Shown one piece after another: positions 16,133 through 24,331 of a stretch of 64,000 nucleotides of DNA (position 1 is the stretch's first letter; each line of letters opens with the position of its first letter). The translations under genes were made by a program, and so were the position numbers. The stretch covers positions 342,196 to 406,195 of the forward strand of contig BGOH01000001.1 of assembly GCA_003569145.1 (NCBI GenBank), in the 5' to 3' direction. The DNA is from Clavibacter sp. Lineage in GTDB: Bacteria > Actinomycetota > Actinomycetes > Nanopelagicales > Nanopelagicaceae. The notes under the pieces are model-generated. The model searched no databases and was not told the origin of the DNA. It was given only the letters and a program-made list of their open reading frames with translations.

Positions 16133-17914
16133 CTTATCTTGTGATGAATTGTTCTTGCGAGAAAGTTGCTCAAGATAGGCGTTATATTCGGCAAGTTCTG
16201 TTGAGGAGCGACGGTCTGCCCTCTTGGCTTCTCTGGCATCACTTCTTACCCACTGAATAAAAGTTGCAACAAGGGCAATAACAATAGGTATCTCTCCCAT
16301 CGCCCACCCAATAGCTGCGCCCATCTTTTGGTCACTTAGAAGATCTGTGGCCCAAGGTCGATCTAGGAGCTGATAAAAACCACCATCAATTAATTCATTA
16401 GCTGACATCAAAGCAACCGAGAAAAAGGCGTGAATGCTCATCGCTGCAAGAAGTATTACTACTCGAACTAAATGATGAACCTTTCTGGGATTTGGATCAA
16501 TTCCAACTATGACATGAAAGAAGAGCAAGCCGGCAGCAATGAAATGAAAGTTCATAATCAGATGACCAAAGTGTCCACTCATCAGATTTGAAAAAAGTGG
16601 AGTGAAATAAAGTGCAAAGAGCGAGCCATCAAATATTGCTAGCGCTGAAACTGGATGAGTTATGACTCTACTCGGGCGAGAGTGAAGAGCTTGTATCAGC
16701 ATGCCTCGAATTCCTCGCTCCGATTTATCCCGACCAATAGGAAGAGTTCTTAGTGCAAGTGTGATTGGAGCGCTTAATATGATTGCAATTGGAGCAATCA
16801 TGCTTAAAACCATATGGGCAATCATGTGATACTGAAAAGAGAAATGAGAGTAAAGACCTAATCCGCCACTCGTCGCATAATCTAGAAGTGAAATTCCAAT
16901 AGCAAAAGAAATTGTTCTGCCAACTGGCCAGCGATCTCCCCGGCGAGCGAGCGCAACTACGCCTCGAATATATAGCGCAGTAACAAAGATAAGAGCGCCA
17001 AGTGCTAAACCATTTGCTTCATATTCAAAGAACACTCTTGAAAGAGTGGGTTCACTTGGCATAGATATTCCCACCAGCTCTCTGATGCGATCAAATTCAA
17101 TTTCTCCACGTTCAATTGGAGTGAAACGATTGAGTATTGATCCAATTCCCAATATCGCCGCCATTATCCCGATTTCAAAAGCGACCAAAGTATTGACCGA
17201 TAAATTCTTTCTCACCCTACTAGCAATAAAGAAAACAAGAAGCGTAAGGACAATTTTTAGAGATATTAAGGCGCCATATCCAGTAAACCAATCTTGGCTC
17301 AAACGGAGTCTGGTCCAAGCGTTAGCTATTCCTGTTAAGACAACCGATAGTGATGACCAGAGAGCGATTACAGAAACTCTGGAGAAAGCAAAGTTCTGTA
17401 ACTCACTTGGCATCACTTTTAAGGCAATGACACTGCCAAGCCAAAAGCTCAATGCAATTACATGAATCACAAGCGAGCCAATCGCTAATGAGTGGCTGCC
17501 TTGAGAGCTGGAATGACTTTGAAACAGTGGGGCAACTATCCCACTAAGGGCCAAAATAAGAAGTGCTAGCGCGCCTCCATTTTTCTTTATGAGATTCGAA
17601 AAGATAAATACTATAAGAGCAACTATGACTTGATAGGCCAACAATTTTCCAAGTGTTATCTGAGTTATAAATGATTGCAAGATATTCACTTTTAAAATCT
17701 CGCCAATACCACTGCCAAATATCTCAGCAAGGCTGGACAATAAATAACCAATCGAAATGAGAAACCATAGTCCTGAAACAATTCTTAAGCCTTGAAGAGT
17801 TGTCGAAGCGCTCTGCTCTAGTCGACCCTGATTCTCCGGCAGTAGAAAGGCGAGTGAAATTAATAGTCCGATTACCAAAACAGCTAGAGCGCTATTTGCT
17901 AGATCAAAGAACAT
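16130..17914 (-). CDS. Fused CopD / CtaG copper-handling and cytochrome c oxidase assembly protein
   Basis: Polytopic membrane protein joining a CopD copper-transport domain to a caa3-type CtaG assembly domain, an arrangement common in Actinobacteria and thought to deliver copper to cytochrome c oxidase. The 594 residues hold about 14 hydrophobic segments. The CopD part lies in the first half (VIHVIALSFWLGSVIAL near 150-165), and the CtaG part in the second, with YSHFSFQYHMIAHMVLSM and a run of conserved histidines. The C-terminus is a charged cytoplasmic tail. It stands divergent from the zinc-ribbon gene and is followed directly by the acyl-CoA dehydrogenase. Confidence 0.9.
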   Translation of the reverse strand: MFFDLANSALAVLVIGLLISLAFLLPENQGRLEQSASTTLQGLRIVSGLWFLISIGYLLSSLAEIFGSGIGEILKVNILQSFITQITLGKLLAYQVIVALIVFIFSNLIKKNGGALALLILALSGIVAPLFQSHSSSQGSHSLAIGSLVIHVIALSFWLGSVIALKVMPSELQNFAFSRVSVIALWSSLSVVLTGIANAWTRLRLSQDWFTGYGALISLKIVLTLLVFFIASRVRKNLSVNTLVAFEIGIMAAILGIGSILNRFTPIERGEIEFDRIRELVGISMPSEPTLSRVFFEYEANGLALGALIFVTALYIRGVVALARRGDRWPVGRTISFAIGISLLDYATSGGLGLYSHFSFQYHMIAHMVLSMIAPIAIILSAPITLALRTLPIGRDKSERGIRGMLIQALHSRPSRVITHPVSALAIFDGSLFALYFTPLFSNLMSGHFGHLIMNFHFIAAGLLFFHVIVGIDPNPRKVHHLVRVVILLAAMSIHAFFSVALMSANELIDGGFYQLLDRPWATDLLSDQKMGAAIGWAMGEIPIVIALVATFIQWVRSDAREAKRADRRSSTELAEYNAYLEQLSRKNNSSQDK

Positions 17915-17956
17915 GCTCGCCTGCTATTCCGATTCGCCGAAGTAATTCATACTCCC

Positions 17957-17962
17957 TAAGAT
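17957..17962 (+). promoter_or_regulatory. Leaderless -10 hexamer for the FmdB/Ruc-like gene
   Basis: TAAGAT followed by 6 nt and the GTG start at 17969. Confidence 0.45.
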
Positions 17963-17968
17963 TACGCT

Positions 17969-18211
17969 GTGCCGACATATCAATATCAATGCACCGCCTG
18001 TGAACATGCCTTTGAGATAGTGCAATCCTTCACAGATGAGCCAATCTCAATTTGTCCTGAGTGTGGCAAAGAGGTTCGAAAGATTTACTCAAATGTTGGA
18101 ATCGTCTTCAAAGGTTCTGGCTTTTATAAGACTGATTCCCAAGTTAAAAAGAGTGAGGCGCCTAAGCCAACTCCAGCTGCTGTGACTCCTCCACCTGCAA
18201 AAAGTGATTAA
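17969..18211 (+). CDS. FmdB-family zinc-ribbon protein, Ruc-like
   Basis: Small 80-residue protein with an N-terminal zinc ribbon and a disordered tail. The ribbon has two CxxC pairs (YQCTAC at 8-11 and ICPEC near 29-32); residues from about 55 on are rich in Lys, Pro, Ala and Ser. This matches FmdB-family regulators and, in Actinobacteria, Ruc (Rv0991c), a redox-regulated chaperone with four zinc cysteines and an unstructured C-terminus. Rv0991c is also next to MTHFS in mycobacteria, so position supports the link. The GTG start has TAAGAT 6 nt upstream. A role as a redox-sensing holdase is inference. Confidence 0.85.
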   Translation: MPTYQYQCTACEHAFEIVQSFTDEPISICPECGKEVRKIYSNVGIVFKGSGFYKTDSQVKKSEAPKPTPAAVTPPPAKSD

Positions 18212-18225
18212 CTCTTAACTAATTA

Positions 18226-18327
18226 CTAGTGATGTGGAGGTTTATCTCCCTGAATTTCTTCATCACGCTTATCATCCTTTTCTAATTCAATCTCATCGGA
18301 TGTGACTGAAGGTATATATTCACTCAT
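18226..18327 (-). CDS. Small acidic protein (33 aa), coupled to the TetR gene
   Basis: A 33-residue frame starts with an ATGA overlap with the stop of the TetR gene (ATG 18327, TetR stop 18324-18326) and ends 14 bp before the convergent zinc-ribbon gene. The product is highly charged (many Asp, Glu, Lys), has no membrane segment and ends in two prolines and two histidines. I recognise no family. The ATGA junction is the usual sign of translational coupling in this window, which is why I list it; codon and length evidence alone would be weak. Confidence 0.45.
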   Translation of the reverse strand: MSEYIPSVTSDEIELEKDDKRDEEIQGDKPPHH

Positions 18328-18920
18328 TTCATTCCCAAAGATCGCTGAATACCTTTTAAAACTTCTGGGAAGGCTTGCCTTGGCATGAGTCCTTCAATTA
18401 TTAGTGAGCTTGCGCCGTGGACCGCCGACCAAACTAACGCCTCTCCATTTTGTCTTGCGCTTTTGGTTATTAACCCCACTTGTACCAACTCATCAAGGCC
18501 CTCAGATAGCAATCTCCAAGCCTTATGATCTTGTGGAACTTCTTGCATTTCGCAGAATCCACCGAATAACAAACGATAGAGATTTGGTTCTGTCACTGCC
18601 CATTTGAAGTAGGCATTGCCCATCGCTTGAAATCTCTCTCTTGCGCTGCGCATGCCACTTCCCGAAATTTTTGATATTGCCTCTTCTTGTAAGTCTGCTA
18701 ATCGTGCAAAGAGAACACTTCCCACCGCAGATATGAGTGCATCCTTGTCCTGGAAGTAGTGATAGCTGGCACTTGGGCTTACACCGACGTCTGCGGAGAC
18801 AGCTCTAAGCGAAAGGTGATCAGGACCATATTTTCGTACCAGAGCAATAGCGGCTTCAACTAGAGCGCTTTCTAAATCTCCATGATGATAGGGACTTACA
18901 ACTGCCACTCTTGGAACCAT
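18324..18920 (-). CDS. TetR/AcrR family transcriptional regulator
   Basis: One-component repressor, most likely controlling the divergent MMPL exporter and itself. From the ATG at 18920 the 198-residue protein has a typical TetR helix-turn-helix (ALVEAAIALVRKYG, then LRAVSADVGVSPSASYHYFQDKDAL near 34-58) and a ligand-binding C-terminal domain of the WHG type (WSAVHGASSLIIEG). The frame is open to 19157, but upstream sequence would cross the operator and into the MMPL gene. The start at 18920 has CATAAT 6 nt upstream. Its stop overlaps the start of a small acidic gene. Confidence 0.92.
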   Translation of the reverse strand: MVPRVAVVSPYHHGDLESALVEAAIALVRKYGPDHLSLRAVSADVGVSPSASYHYFQDKDALISAVGSVLFARLADLQEEAISKISGSGMRSARERFQAMGNAYFKWAVTEPNLYRLLFGGFCEMQEVPQDHKAWRLLSEGLDELVQVGLITKSARQNGEALVWSAVHGASSLIIEGLMPRQAFPEVLKGIQRSLGMK

Positions 18921-18926
18921 GTGGAA

Positions 18927-18955
18927 ATTATGCTCCTTAACTTGACAATGTTCAA
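18927..18955 (-). promoter_or_regulatory. tetR promoter (TTGAAC-N17-CATAAT)
   Basis: Minus-strand -35 TTGAAC (18950-18955) and -10 CATAAT (18927-18932) are 17 bp apart, and the -10 is 6 nt before the tetR ATG. The -35 overlaps the left operator arm, so the regulator should repress itself. Confidence 0.6.
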
Positions 18956-18970
18956 ATAGGCGCAGATAAT
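18942..18970 (+). promoter_or_regulatory. MMPL gene promoter (TTGACA-N17-GATAAT)
   Basis: Near-perfect sigma-70 promoter: TTGACA at 18942-18947, a 17-bp spacer, GATAAT at 18965-18970. The -35 overlaps the left arm of the inverted repeat, and the right arm begins 2 bp after the -10. A GAGAGGG ribosome-binding site lies 5 nt before the MMPL ATG at 19004. Confidence 0.75.
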
Positions 18971-18981
18971 CTGAACATTGT
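18945..18981. promoter_or_regulatory. TetR operator: 10-bp inverted repeat
   Basis: ACAATGTTCA (18945-18954) and its exact reverse complement TGAACATTGT (18972-18981) are separated by 17 bp. The repeat lies between the divergent tetR and MMPL genes and covers elements of both promoters, as expected for an autoregulated TetR operator. Confidence 0.75.
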
Positions 18982-19003
18982 ATAGATTCACGAGAGGGAA
19001 AAC

Positions 19004-21104
19004 ATGTTTGAACGTCTTGGGCACTTAATAGCGAAGCGGAAAAAGTCAGTTCTAACCCTTTTCCTGCTCTCCACAATCCTTGCAGGGGCCATTGGTTCTC
19101 AAGTCTTTTCTCGCTTTGATACCGGTGGATATATGGATCCCAATAGTGACTCAGCAAAAGTTTGGGAGTATCTGGATGAAACTTTTAAGGTTAAAGACCC
19201 AGCGGTTGTATTGGTAGTTGATGGAAAAGATAAGTCGGCTGATGATCCAAGCGTAGTTGCTGCCGCACAGAAAATTGAAGCTAGCCTTAGAAGCGAACCA
19301 AGTGCTGAAAACGTTCTTTCTTATTGGTCGGCAGGTGGCGCTCCCTCACTAAAGAGCAAAGATGGAAATTCTGCATTTATATTCGTATATCTAAAGTCAA
19401 CGGACTTTACTGAGATAGATAAACTCGGTGGTCTTTATCAAGAAAAATACGATGGAGCTTTTGAAGGCGTTGAAGTTTATGCATCTGGCGGCGCAGTATT
19501 TGCAAATGCTATTAATGGCCGAATTCAAAATGATTTAAAGATCTCCGAGGCTATCTCAATCCCACTTACATTCTTACTTCTCTTATTTGTATTTGGAGCA
19601 ATGGCAGCATCTGCTATGCCTCTAATTGTTGGAATCACAGCGATTTAGGAACATTCCTAGTTATGTTCCTACTTACTCTAGTTACTGATGTAAGCATTTT
19701 TGCTTTGAATTTAACTACCGGACTTGGGTTGGGCTTAGGAATTGATTACGCTCTATTGGTAGTTAATAGATTCCGAGAAGAATTAGCTAAGGGTCTTGAT
19801 AATGAAAGCGCAATAGTAAATACCCTTCGAACTGCTGGAAAGACTGTCTTTTACTCCGGAGTTACCGTTGTTCTTACGCTCTTATCACTTACATTCTTCC
19901 CACAGAATTTCTTAAAATCGATGGGTTATGCCGGAGCTGCAGTAGTTGCCCTTGCCGTCGTTGGAGCGCTCATCCTCTACCTGCAATTCTGGCTTTATTA
20001 GGAACAAAAATTAATAAAGGCGTAGTTCGTAAAGGTGGAATAGTTCAAAAAGAAGATGGTAGATGGTCAAAGGTTGCGCGATTTGTGATGAGAAGACCGA
20101 TCAGCGTAATAACTGCATCTTTAGCGGTGCTCTTCTTGATGATTGCTCCCATAGCCAATATCAAATTCTCTCAAGTAGATAGTGGTGTACTTCCTAGAGA
20201 TGATCGGGCATATATCGCATCTCAATTTATTGCCGATGAATTTCCCGGCCAAGAGAGCAATCCGATTGAAATAGTCTTTCCAAATGGCGCATCACAGACC
20301 AGTGAGATCAACGCATTTGTAAACCGAGTTTCACTAACTGAAGGCATAACTCGAGTTGGCCAAGTAGAGCTTGCTGGAGAAAGTGCGCGCGTGGTTGCAA
20401 TCCATTCGATGCAGCCAAGAACTAGTGAAGGTGAGGCTCTAATTAAGGAGCTTCGCAATCTACCCGCACCTAGTGGAACCTTGATTGGCGGTGCCGCAGC
20501 AGATTATGCAGATACACAAAATGCAATCTCTAGCACTCTTCCTGCCGTTCTAGGCTGGATCATAATCACAGTTCTGCTTTTGCTCTTTGCCTTTACTGGC
20601 TCAATTCTTCTTCCGATTAAAGCAGTGATATTAAATTTCGTCTCGCTGGCTGCAACCATGGGAGTTCTTACTTGGGTATTCATTGAAGGAAATCTAAAGT
20701 TTCTTGTCGGAGATTTCATTGAAACTGGATCACTCGATACAAATACCATGGTCTTAATTGCAGTTGTAGCTTTTGGATTATCTATGGACTATGAAGTCTT
20801 CTTACTCTCACGAATTAAAGAAGAGCATGATGCTGGAAATTCCAATATCGATTCTGTTGCGATGGGCCTGCAAAAATCAGCACGAATCATCACTGCAGCA
20901 GCGTTTATTCTGGCGGTGGTCTTTGCTGCCTTCGTTATTAGCGGTGTGACATCAATCAAGATGATGGGATTTGGCGTTGCTTTCGCAATACTTCTTGACG
21001 CTACTTTGATTCGCGCATTTCTAGTGCCAGCTCTGATGAGACTCTTTGGTGACTGGAATTGGTGGGCTCCACGCTCGCTTAAGCGCTTCCAAATTAATCA
21101 CTAA
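19004..21104 (+). CDS. MMPL/RND-type transporter (YdfJ-like); two one-base frameshifts
   Basis: Proton-driven membrane exporter of the MMPL family, likely moving a lipid or toxic amphiphile. The frame breaks twice. At 19644-19646 GCGATTTAGGA gives an early stop; with one more T it reads ITAILGTFLVMF. At about 19979 CTCTACCTG should read CTCTTACCTG, restoring ILLPAILALLG. With both bases the gene is 2103 nt and 700 residues, normal for the family. Two RND halves are visible, each with membrane helices 4-6 marked GLGIDYALLVVNRFREE and GLSMDYEVFLLSRIKEEHD. Start has a strong RBS. The gene is divergent from tetR and shares its operator. The double break is more likely sequencing error than decay. 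Confidence 0.88.
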
Positions 21105-21119
21105 AGGATTATGCGCAGG

Positions 21120-21125
21120 TAGAAT
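21120..21125 (+). promoter_or_regulatory. Leaderless -10 hexamer for purU
   Basis: TAGAAT followed by 6 nt and the GTG start at 21132. Confidence 0.5.
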
Positions 21126-21131
21126 TCCCAA

Positions 21132-21971
21132 GTGGATTTAATCGCAACCCTGCAATGCGCTGATCAAAGAGGCATCGTTCATGCGATGACAAGCTCTGTC
21201 TTAGCCTGCCAAGGCAACATCATTGAAAATCAGCAGTTCACAGATCCAGTGACCAATAGCTTTGTTATGCGCACTCGCTTTGAAACTAGCTCCTCACTTG
21301 ATACTGCTCGAAAGGTCTTATTTGAAGGACTCTCAAAATTCAATCCTGAGTTAACCATCAGAGATAACGCCTCACCCAAGCGGGCCTTAGTAATGGTTAC
21401 TAAAGAGAGCCATTGCCTACGAGATCTGCTCTACCTACTAGAACTTGGCGAATTGCCGATTCAAATCCCTTTAGTTGTAGGAAATCATGAAGAGCTAAAG
21501 AGCCTAGTCGAATCTCATGGCATCAAATTTAAATATCTTCCAGTTTCAAGTGAAAATAAGGAAAGCTCTGAAACTCAACTTCTCTCACTTATTGACTCTG
21601 AGAAAATTGATTTTCTCGTTTTAGCTCGCTACATGCAGATACTCTCCCCAGATTTCTGCGACAAACTCTCGAATCGAATTATTAATATCCATCACTCCTT
21701 TCTTCCAGGATTTAAAGGGGCTAAGCCTTATCACCAAGCACATGCAAAAGGTGTAAAGATTATTGGAGCTACTGCTCACTTTGTCACTAAAGATTTAGAT
21801 GAGGGTCCAATTATTGAGCAAGATGTTGCTCACGTTTCTCATGCATCAACCCCTGAAGAGTTAATTGCTATTGGCCGCGATATTGAACGTCGTGTTTTAG
21901 CAAGAGCTGTAAAACTTTACGCTGAAGATAGAATATTTATCGTTGGAAATAGAACAGTAATATTTAATTAA
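21132..21971 (+). CDS. purU: Formyltetrahydrofolate deformylase
   Basis: Hydrolyses 10-formyl-tetrahydrofolate to formate and tetrahydrofolate, balancing one-carbon pools and feeding PurT-type purine synthesis. The 279-residue protein has an N-terminal ACT domain (about 1-80; CADQRGIVHAMTSSV) and a C-terminal formyltransferase-type domain with ARYMQILSP, NIHHSFLPGFKGAKPYHQAH carrying the catalytic Asn-His, and the Asp in DLDEGPIIEQ. The start is a GTG with TAGAAT 6 nt before it. tRNA-Arg follows convergently 3 bp after the stop. Confidence 0.95.
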   Translation: MDLIATLQCADQRGIVHAMTSSVLACQGNIIENQQFTDPVTNSFVMRTRFETSSSLDTARKVLFEGLSKFNPELTIRDNASPKRALVMVTKESHCLRDLLYLLELGELPIQIPLVVGNHEELKSLVESHGIKFKYLPVSSENKESSETQLLSLIDSEKIDFLVLARYMQILSPDFCDKLSNRIINIHHSFLPGFKGAKPYHQAHAKGVKIIGATAHFVTKDLDEGPIIEQDVAHVSHASTPEELIAIGRDIERRVLARAVKLYAEDRIFIVGNRTVIFN

Positions 21972-21974
21972 GTG

Positions 21975-22047
21975 TGTCCTTGGCCGGAGTTGAACCGGCG
22001 ACCTACCGCTTAGGAGGCGGTTGCTCTATCCACTGAGCTACAAGGAC
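21975..22047 (-). tRNA. tRNA-Arg (anticodon CCT)
   Basis: Minus-strand cloverleaf: acceptor GTCCTTG / CAAGGAC, D-arm GCTC / GAGC, anticodon stem ACCGC / GCGGT with loop CTCCTAA (anticodon CCT, reading AGG), T-arm GCCGG / CCGGC around TTCAACT. Discriminator A, no encoded CCA. It lies directly after purU on the opposite strand. Confidence 0.96.
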
Positions 22048-22090
22048 TTATGTGTAAATAATTTCACACTCTATTCACAGATAATTACTT

Positions 22091-22136
22091 GCGTAAAAAT
22101 TGTGAAGTATCTAATGATAATTCAATATTTTTACGC
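22091..22136. promoter_or_regulatory. 10-bp inverted repeat upstream of the saccharopine-dehydrogenase-like gene
   Basis: GCGTAAAAAT (22091-22100) and its exact complement ATTTTTACGC (22127-22136) are separated by 26 bp, in the 158-bp gap between tRNA-Arg and the gene starting at 22206. It may be an operator or mRNA leader structure. No U-tract follows, so a terminator is unlikely. Confidence 0.4.
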
Positions 22137-22205
22137 GGTAAATTGCTTAAATCAATGCTTTCAGATAGCCTAACGCTCAATCTCGTTTGGAGTTGATTTC
22201 TAATC

Positions 22206-23432
22206 ATGAAAGCCCTAGTAATAGGTGCCGGTGGCGTCGGAAGAGCGATAGCAAATATCGCTGTGCGAAGGCCCTTTATTACCTCGATGGTAATTGCAGA
22301 CCGCACCCTCTCGCGCGCCGAAGAAGCCGTATATCGCGTTAAAGACCCACGCTTTTCTGCAGCCCAGGTAAATGCTGCTGAACTAGAAGACCTGCGCGAA
22401 TTAATTCGTAAAGTCGATCCTGATGTGGTCATTAATGCTGTTGACCCACGATTTGTAATGCCAATTTTTCTTGCTTGCGAAATCGAAAACACTAATTACA
22501 TCGATATGGCAATGTCTTTATCAAGGCCGCATCCTCACTACCCACACCGTGAAACAGGTGTGAAGTTGGGAGATGAGCAGTTTGCAAGAGATTGGAATTG
22601 GGAAGAACGAAAGATTTATGCCCTTGTTGGTATGGGTGTAGAACCTGGAATGAGCGATATCTTTGCTAAATATGCCAACGATGAACTCTTCTCCCGAATT
22701 GATTCAATAACAGTTCTTGATGGCTCTAACTTAAGAGTTGAAGGCGCAGATTTTGCTCCCTCCTTCTCGATCTGGACCACTATTGAGGAGTGTTTAAATC
22801 CTCCGCTTGTTTGGGAAGATGGTCGTGGTTGGTTTACAACTGAGCCATTTAGCGAGATTGAGGTATTTGATTTCCCAGAAGGTATTGGACCAGTTGAGTG
22901 TGTGAACGTGGAACACGAAGAGGTAGTTCTAATTCCTCAAAAGATTGATGCCAAGAAAGTTAACTTTAAATATGGACTGGGAGCTGAGTTCATCCAGATC
23001 CTAAAGACCATAAATATGCTGGGAATGGATAAGAAAGAAAATGTAGATGTTCAGGGAGTATCAGTTTCACCAAGAGATCTTCTTGCAGCATCACTTCCAG
23101 ATCCAGCAACTCTTGGATCAAGAATGAAAGGAAAGACTTGTGCTGGAACTTTAGTAAAAGGTTTGGACAAGTCAGGAAATCCAAAAGCTGTCTACATCTA
23201 CAATGTAATTGATAATCAGTGGTCCATGAAGGAATATGGCGATCAAGCGGTAGTCTGGCAAACAGCTGTTAATCCAATAATTGCAATGGAGTTAATTGAA
23301 AAGGGAATTTGGAAGCCAAGAGGGGTAAATGGCCCGGAATGGTTTGATGCCAAGCCTTTCCTTGATTTATTAGAGGAATATGGCACCTCTTGGCATATCA
23401 GAGAAGAAGATGCCAGTAATATCGTAAAGTAA
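22206..23432 (+). CDS. Saccharopine dehydrogenase family protein (carboxynorspermidine dehydrogenase-like)
   Basis: NAD(P)-dependent oxidoreductase of the saccharopine dehydrogenase / carboxy(nor)spermidine dehydrogenase family. The 408-residue protein begins with the Rossmann loop VIGAGGVGRAIANIA and has DVVINAVDPRF, ENTNYIDMA, GVEPGMSDIFAKY and, near the C-terminus, KGKTCAGTLVKG, a layout seen in carboxynorspermidine synthases. It ends TAATG, overlapping the start of the next SDR gene by 1 bp. A homospermidine synthase of the same superfamily lies 3.6 kb downstream, so a polyamine role is attractive but unproven; a lysine-type saccharopine reductase is the alternative. No clear RBS is visible; the start is the first ATG. 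Confidence 0.82.
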   Translation: MKALVIGAGGVGRAIANIAVRRPFITSMVIADRTLSRAEEAVYRVKDPRFSAAQVNAAELEDLRELIRKVDPDVVINAVDPRFVMPIFLACEIENTNYIDMAMSLSRPHPHYPHRETGVKLGDEQFARDWNWEERKIYALVGMGVEPGMSDIFAKYANDELFSRIDSITVLDGSNLRVEGADFAPSFSIWTTIEECLNPPLVWEDGRGWFTTEPFSEIEVFDFPEGIGPVECVNVEHEEVVLIPQKIDAKKVNFKYGLGAEFIQILKTINMLGMDKKENVDVQGVSVSPRDLLAASLPDPATLGSRMKGKTCAGTLVKGLDKSGNPKAVYIYNVIDNQWSMKEYGDQAVVWQTAVNPIIAMELIEKGIWKPRGVNGPEWFDAKPFLDLLEEYGTSWHIREEDASNIVK

Positions 23433-24214
23433 TGTCAAAACCAATTGCTTTAATAACTGGAGCCACAGCAGGCATTGGCGCATCCTTTGCAGAGCTACTA
23501 GCAAAAAAAGGTCACGATCTAGTAATTGTCGCTCGTGATTTAGAGCGATTAAATCAAAACGCTAGTAAGTGGCGAGAGAGTTTTGGAGTTGAAGTTGAAG
23601 TCTTAGTTGCTGACTTGAGTCGCGATGAAGATATTAGGCGGGTTGAGCTACGTCTACAGAATACCTCAAGGCCTATTGAAGTTTTAATTAATAACGCTGG
23701 CTTTGGAATAAAGAAAAGCTTTTTAGTAAGTGAAATTTCAGATGAGATTTCCCTGCTTGATGTTTTGGTAACTGCGCCAATGCGTTTAATGCATGCTGTA
23801 TTGCCCACTATGAAGGCTCGAAATAGCGGAGTAATAATTAATGTTTCAAGTATTGCGGGCTGGATTGCTAGTGGAACCTATAGCGCAGCTAAGTCCTACC
23901 TAACAGTTCTAAGTGAATCCCTTCACACTGAACTCTCGAGTAGCAATGTAAAAGTACTAGCCCTTGCACCTGGTTACACCAGAACAGAATTTCACCAAAG
24001 AGGAAACATGAAAATGAATGGATTGCCCAATTGGCTCTGGCTCACCTCTGAAAAAGTTGCTCAAGATGCCTGGGACTCTGCCCAAGCTGGAAAAGCTATC
24101 TGCATTCCTGGAAGGCAGTATCAAGTAATTTCAAAGCTGGCTAGATACGCCCCTAGATCTTGGGTTAGAAAACTCGGAATGAACCTTGGCTCTCGCCGAG
24201 GGAGAAATAAGTAA
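23432..24214 (+). CDS. Short-chain dehydrogenase/reductase
   Basis: Classical SDR, NAD(P)-dependent. The 260-residue protein has the cofactor motif LITGATAGIGASFAELLA near 6-23, NNAGFG near 88-93, the catalytic serine in INVSSIAG and the YxxxK pair in YSAAKSYL near 150-157, and ends with an Arg/Lys-rich tail. It overlaps the upstream saccharopine-dehydrogenase-like gene by 1 bp (TAATG), so the two are translated together. Relatives include DltE-like and fatty-acid-type reductases; the substrate is not known. Confidence 0.9.
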   Translation: MSKPIALITGATAGIGASFAELLAKKGHDLVIVARDLERLNQNASKWRESFGVEVEVLVADLSRDEDIRRVELRLQNTSRPIEVLINNAGFGIKKSFLVSEISDEISLLDVLVTAPMRLMHAVLPTMKARNSGVIINVSSIAGWIASGTYSAAKSYLTVLSESLHTELSSSNVKVLALAPGYTRTEFHQRGNMKMNGLPNWLWLTSEKVAQDAWDSAQAGKAICIPGRQYQVISKLARYAPRSWVRKLGMNLGSRRGRNK

Positions 24215-24331
24215 TTTTCCTAACTTCTCAGTAAATTCTCTAGAACTTTACGCATTTCCCTCACCAAAAAAACAGAGTTCCCCCTTTAAGATGGCTCCAT
24301 ATAGGTCACTCAACTTTTAAGGAGAATAATT

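Noticed and set aside
17046..17465. 139-codon plus-strand frame
   Set aside because: Lies wholly antisense within the well-supported copD-ctaG gene and shows no domain.
18921..19157. N-terminal extension of the TetR frame
   Set aside because: It would run across the operator and the start of the MMPL gene; ATG 18920 begins just before the helix-turn-helix.
19004..21104. MMPL as three separate genes or a true pseudogene
   Set aside because: The three pieces join exactly into one 700-residue transporter with two added T bases; no other decay is seen.
21975..22047. tRNA-Arg as an integration site for a mobile element
   Set aside because: No integrase, no repeated tRNA 3' end and no foreign-looking genes nearby.
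22085..22492. 135-codon minus-strand frame
   Set aside because: Antisense to the saccharopine-dehydrogenase-like gene; Ser/Arg-rich shadow translation.
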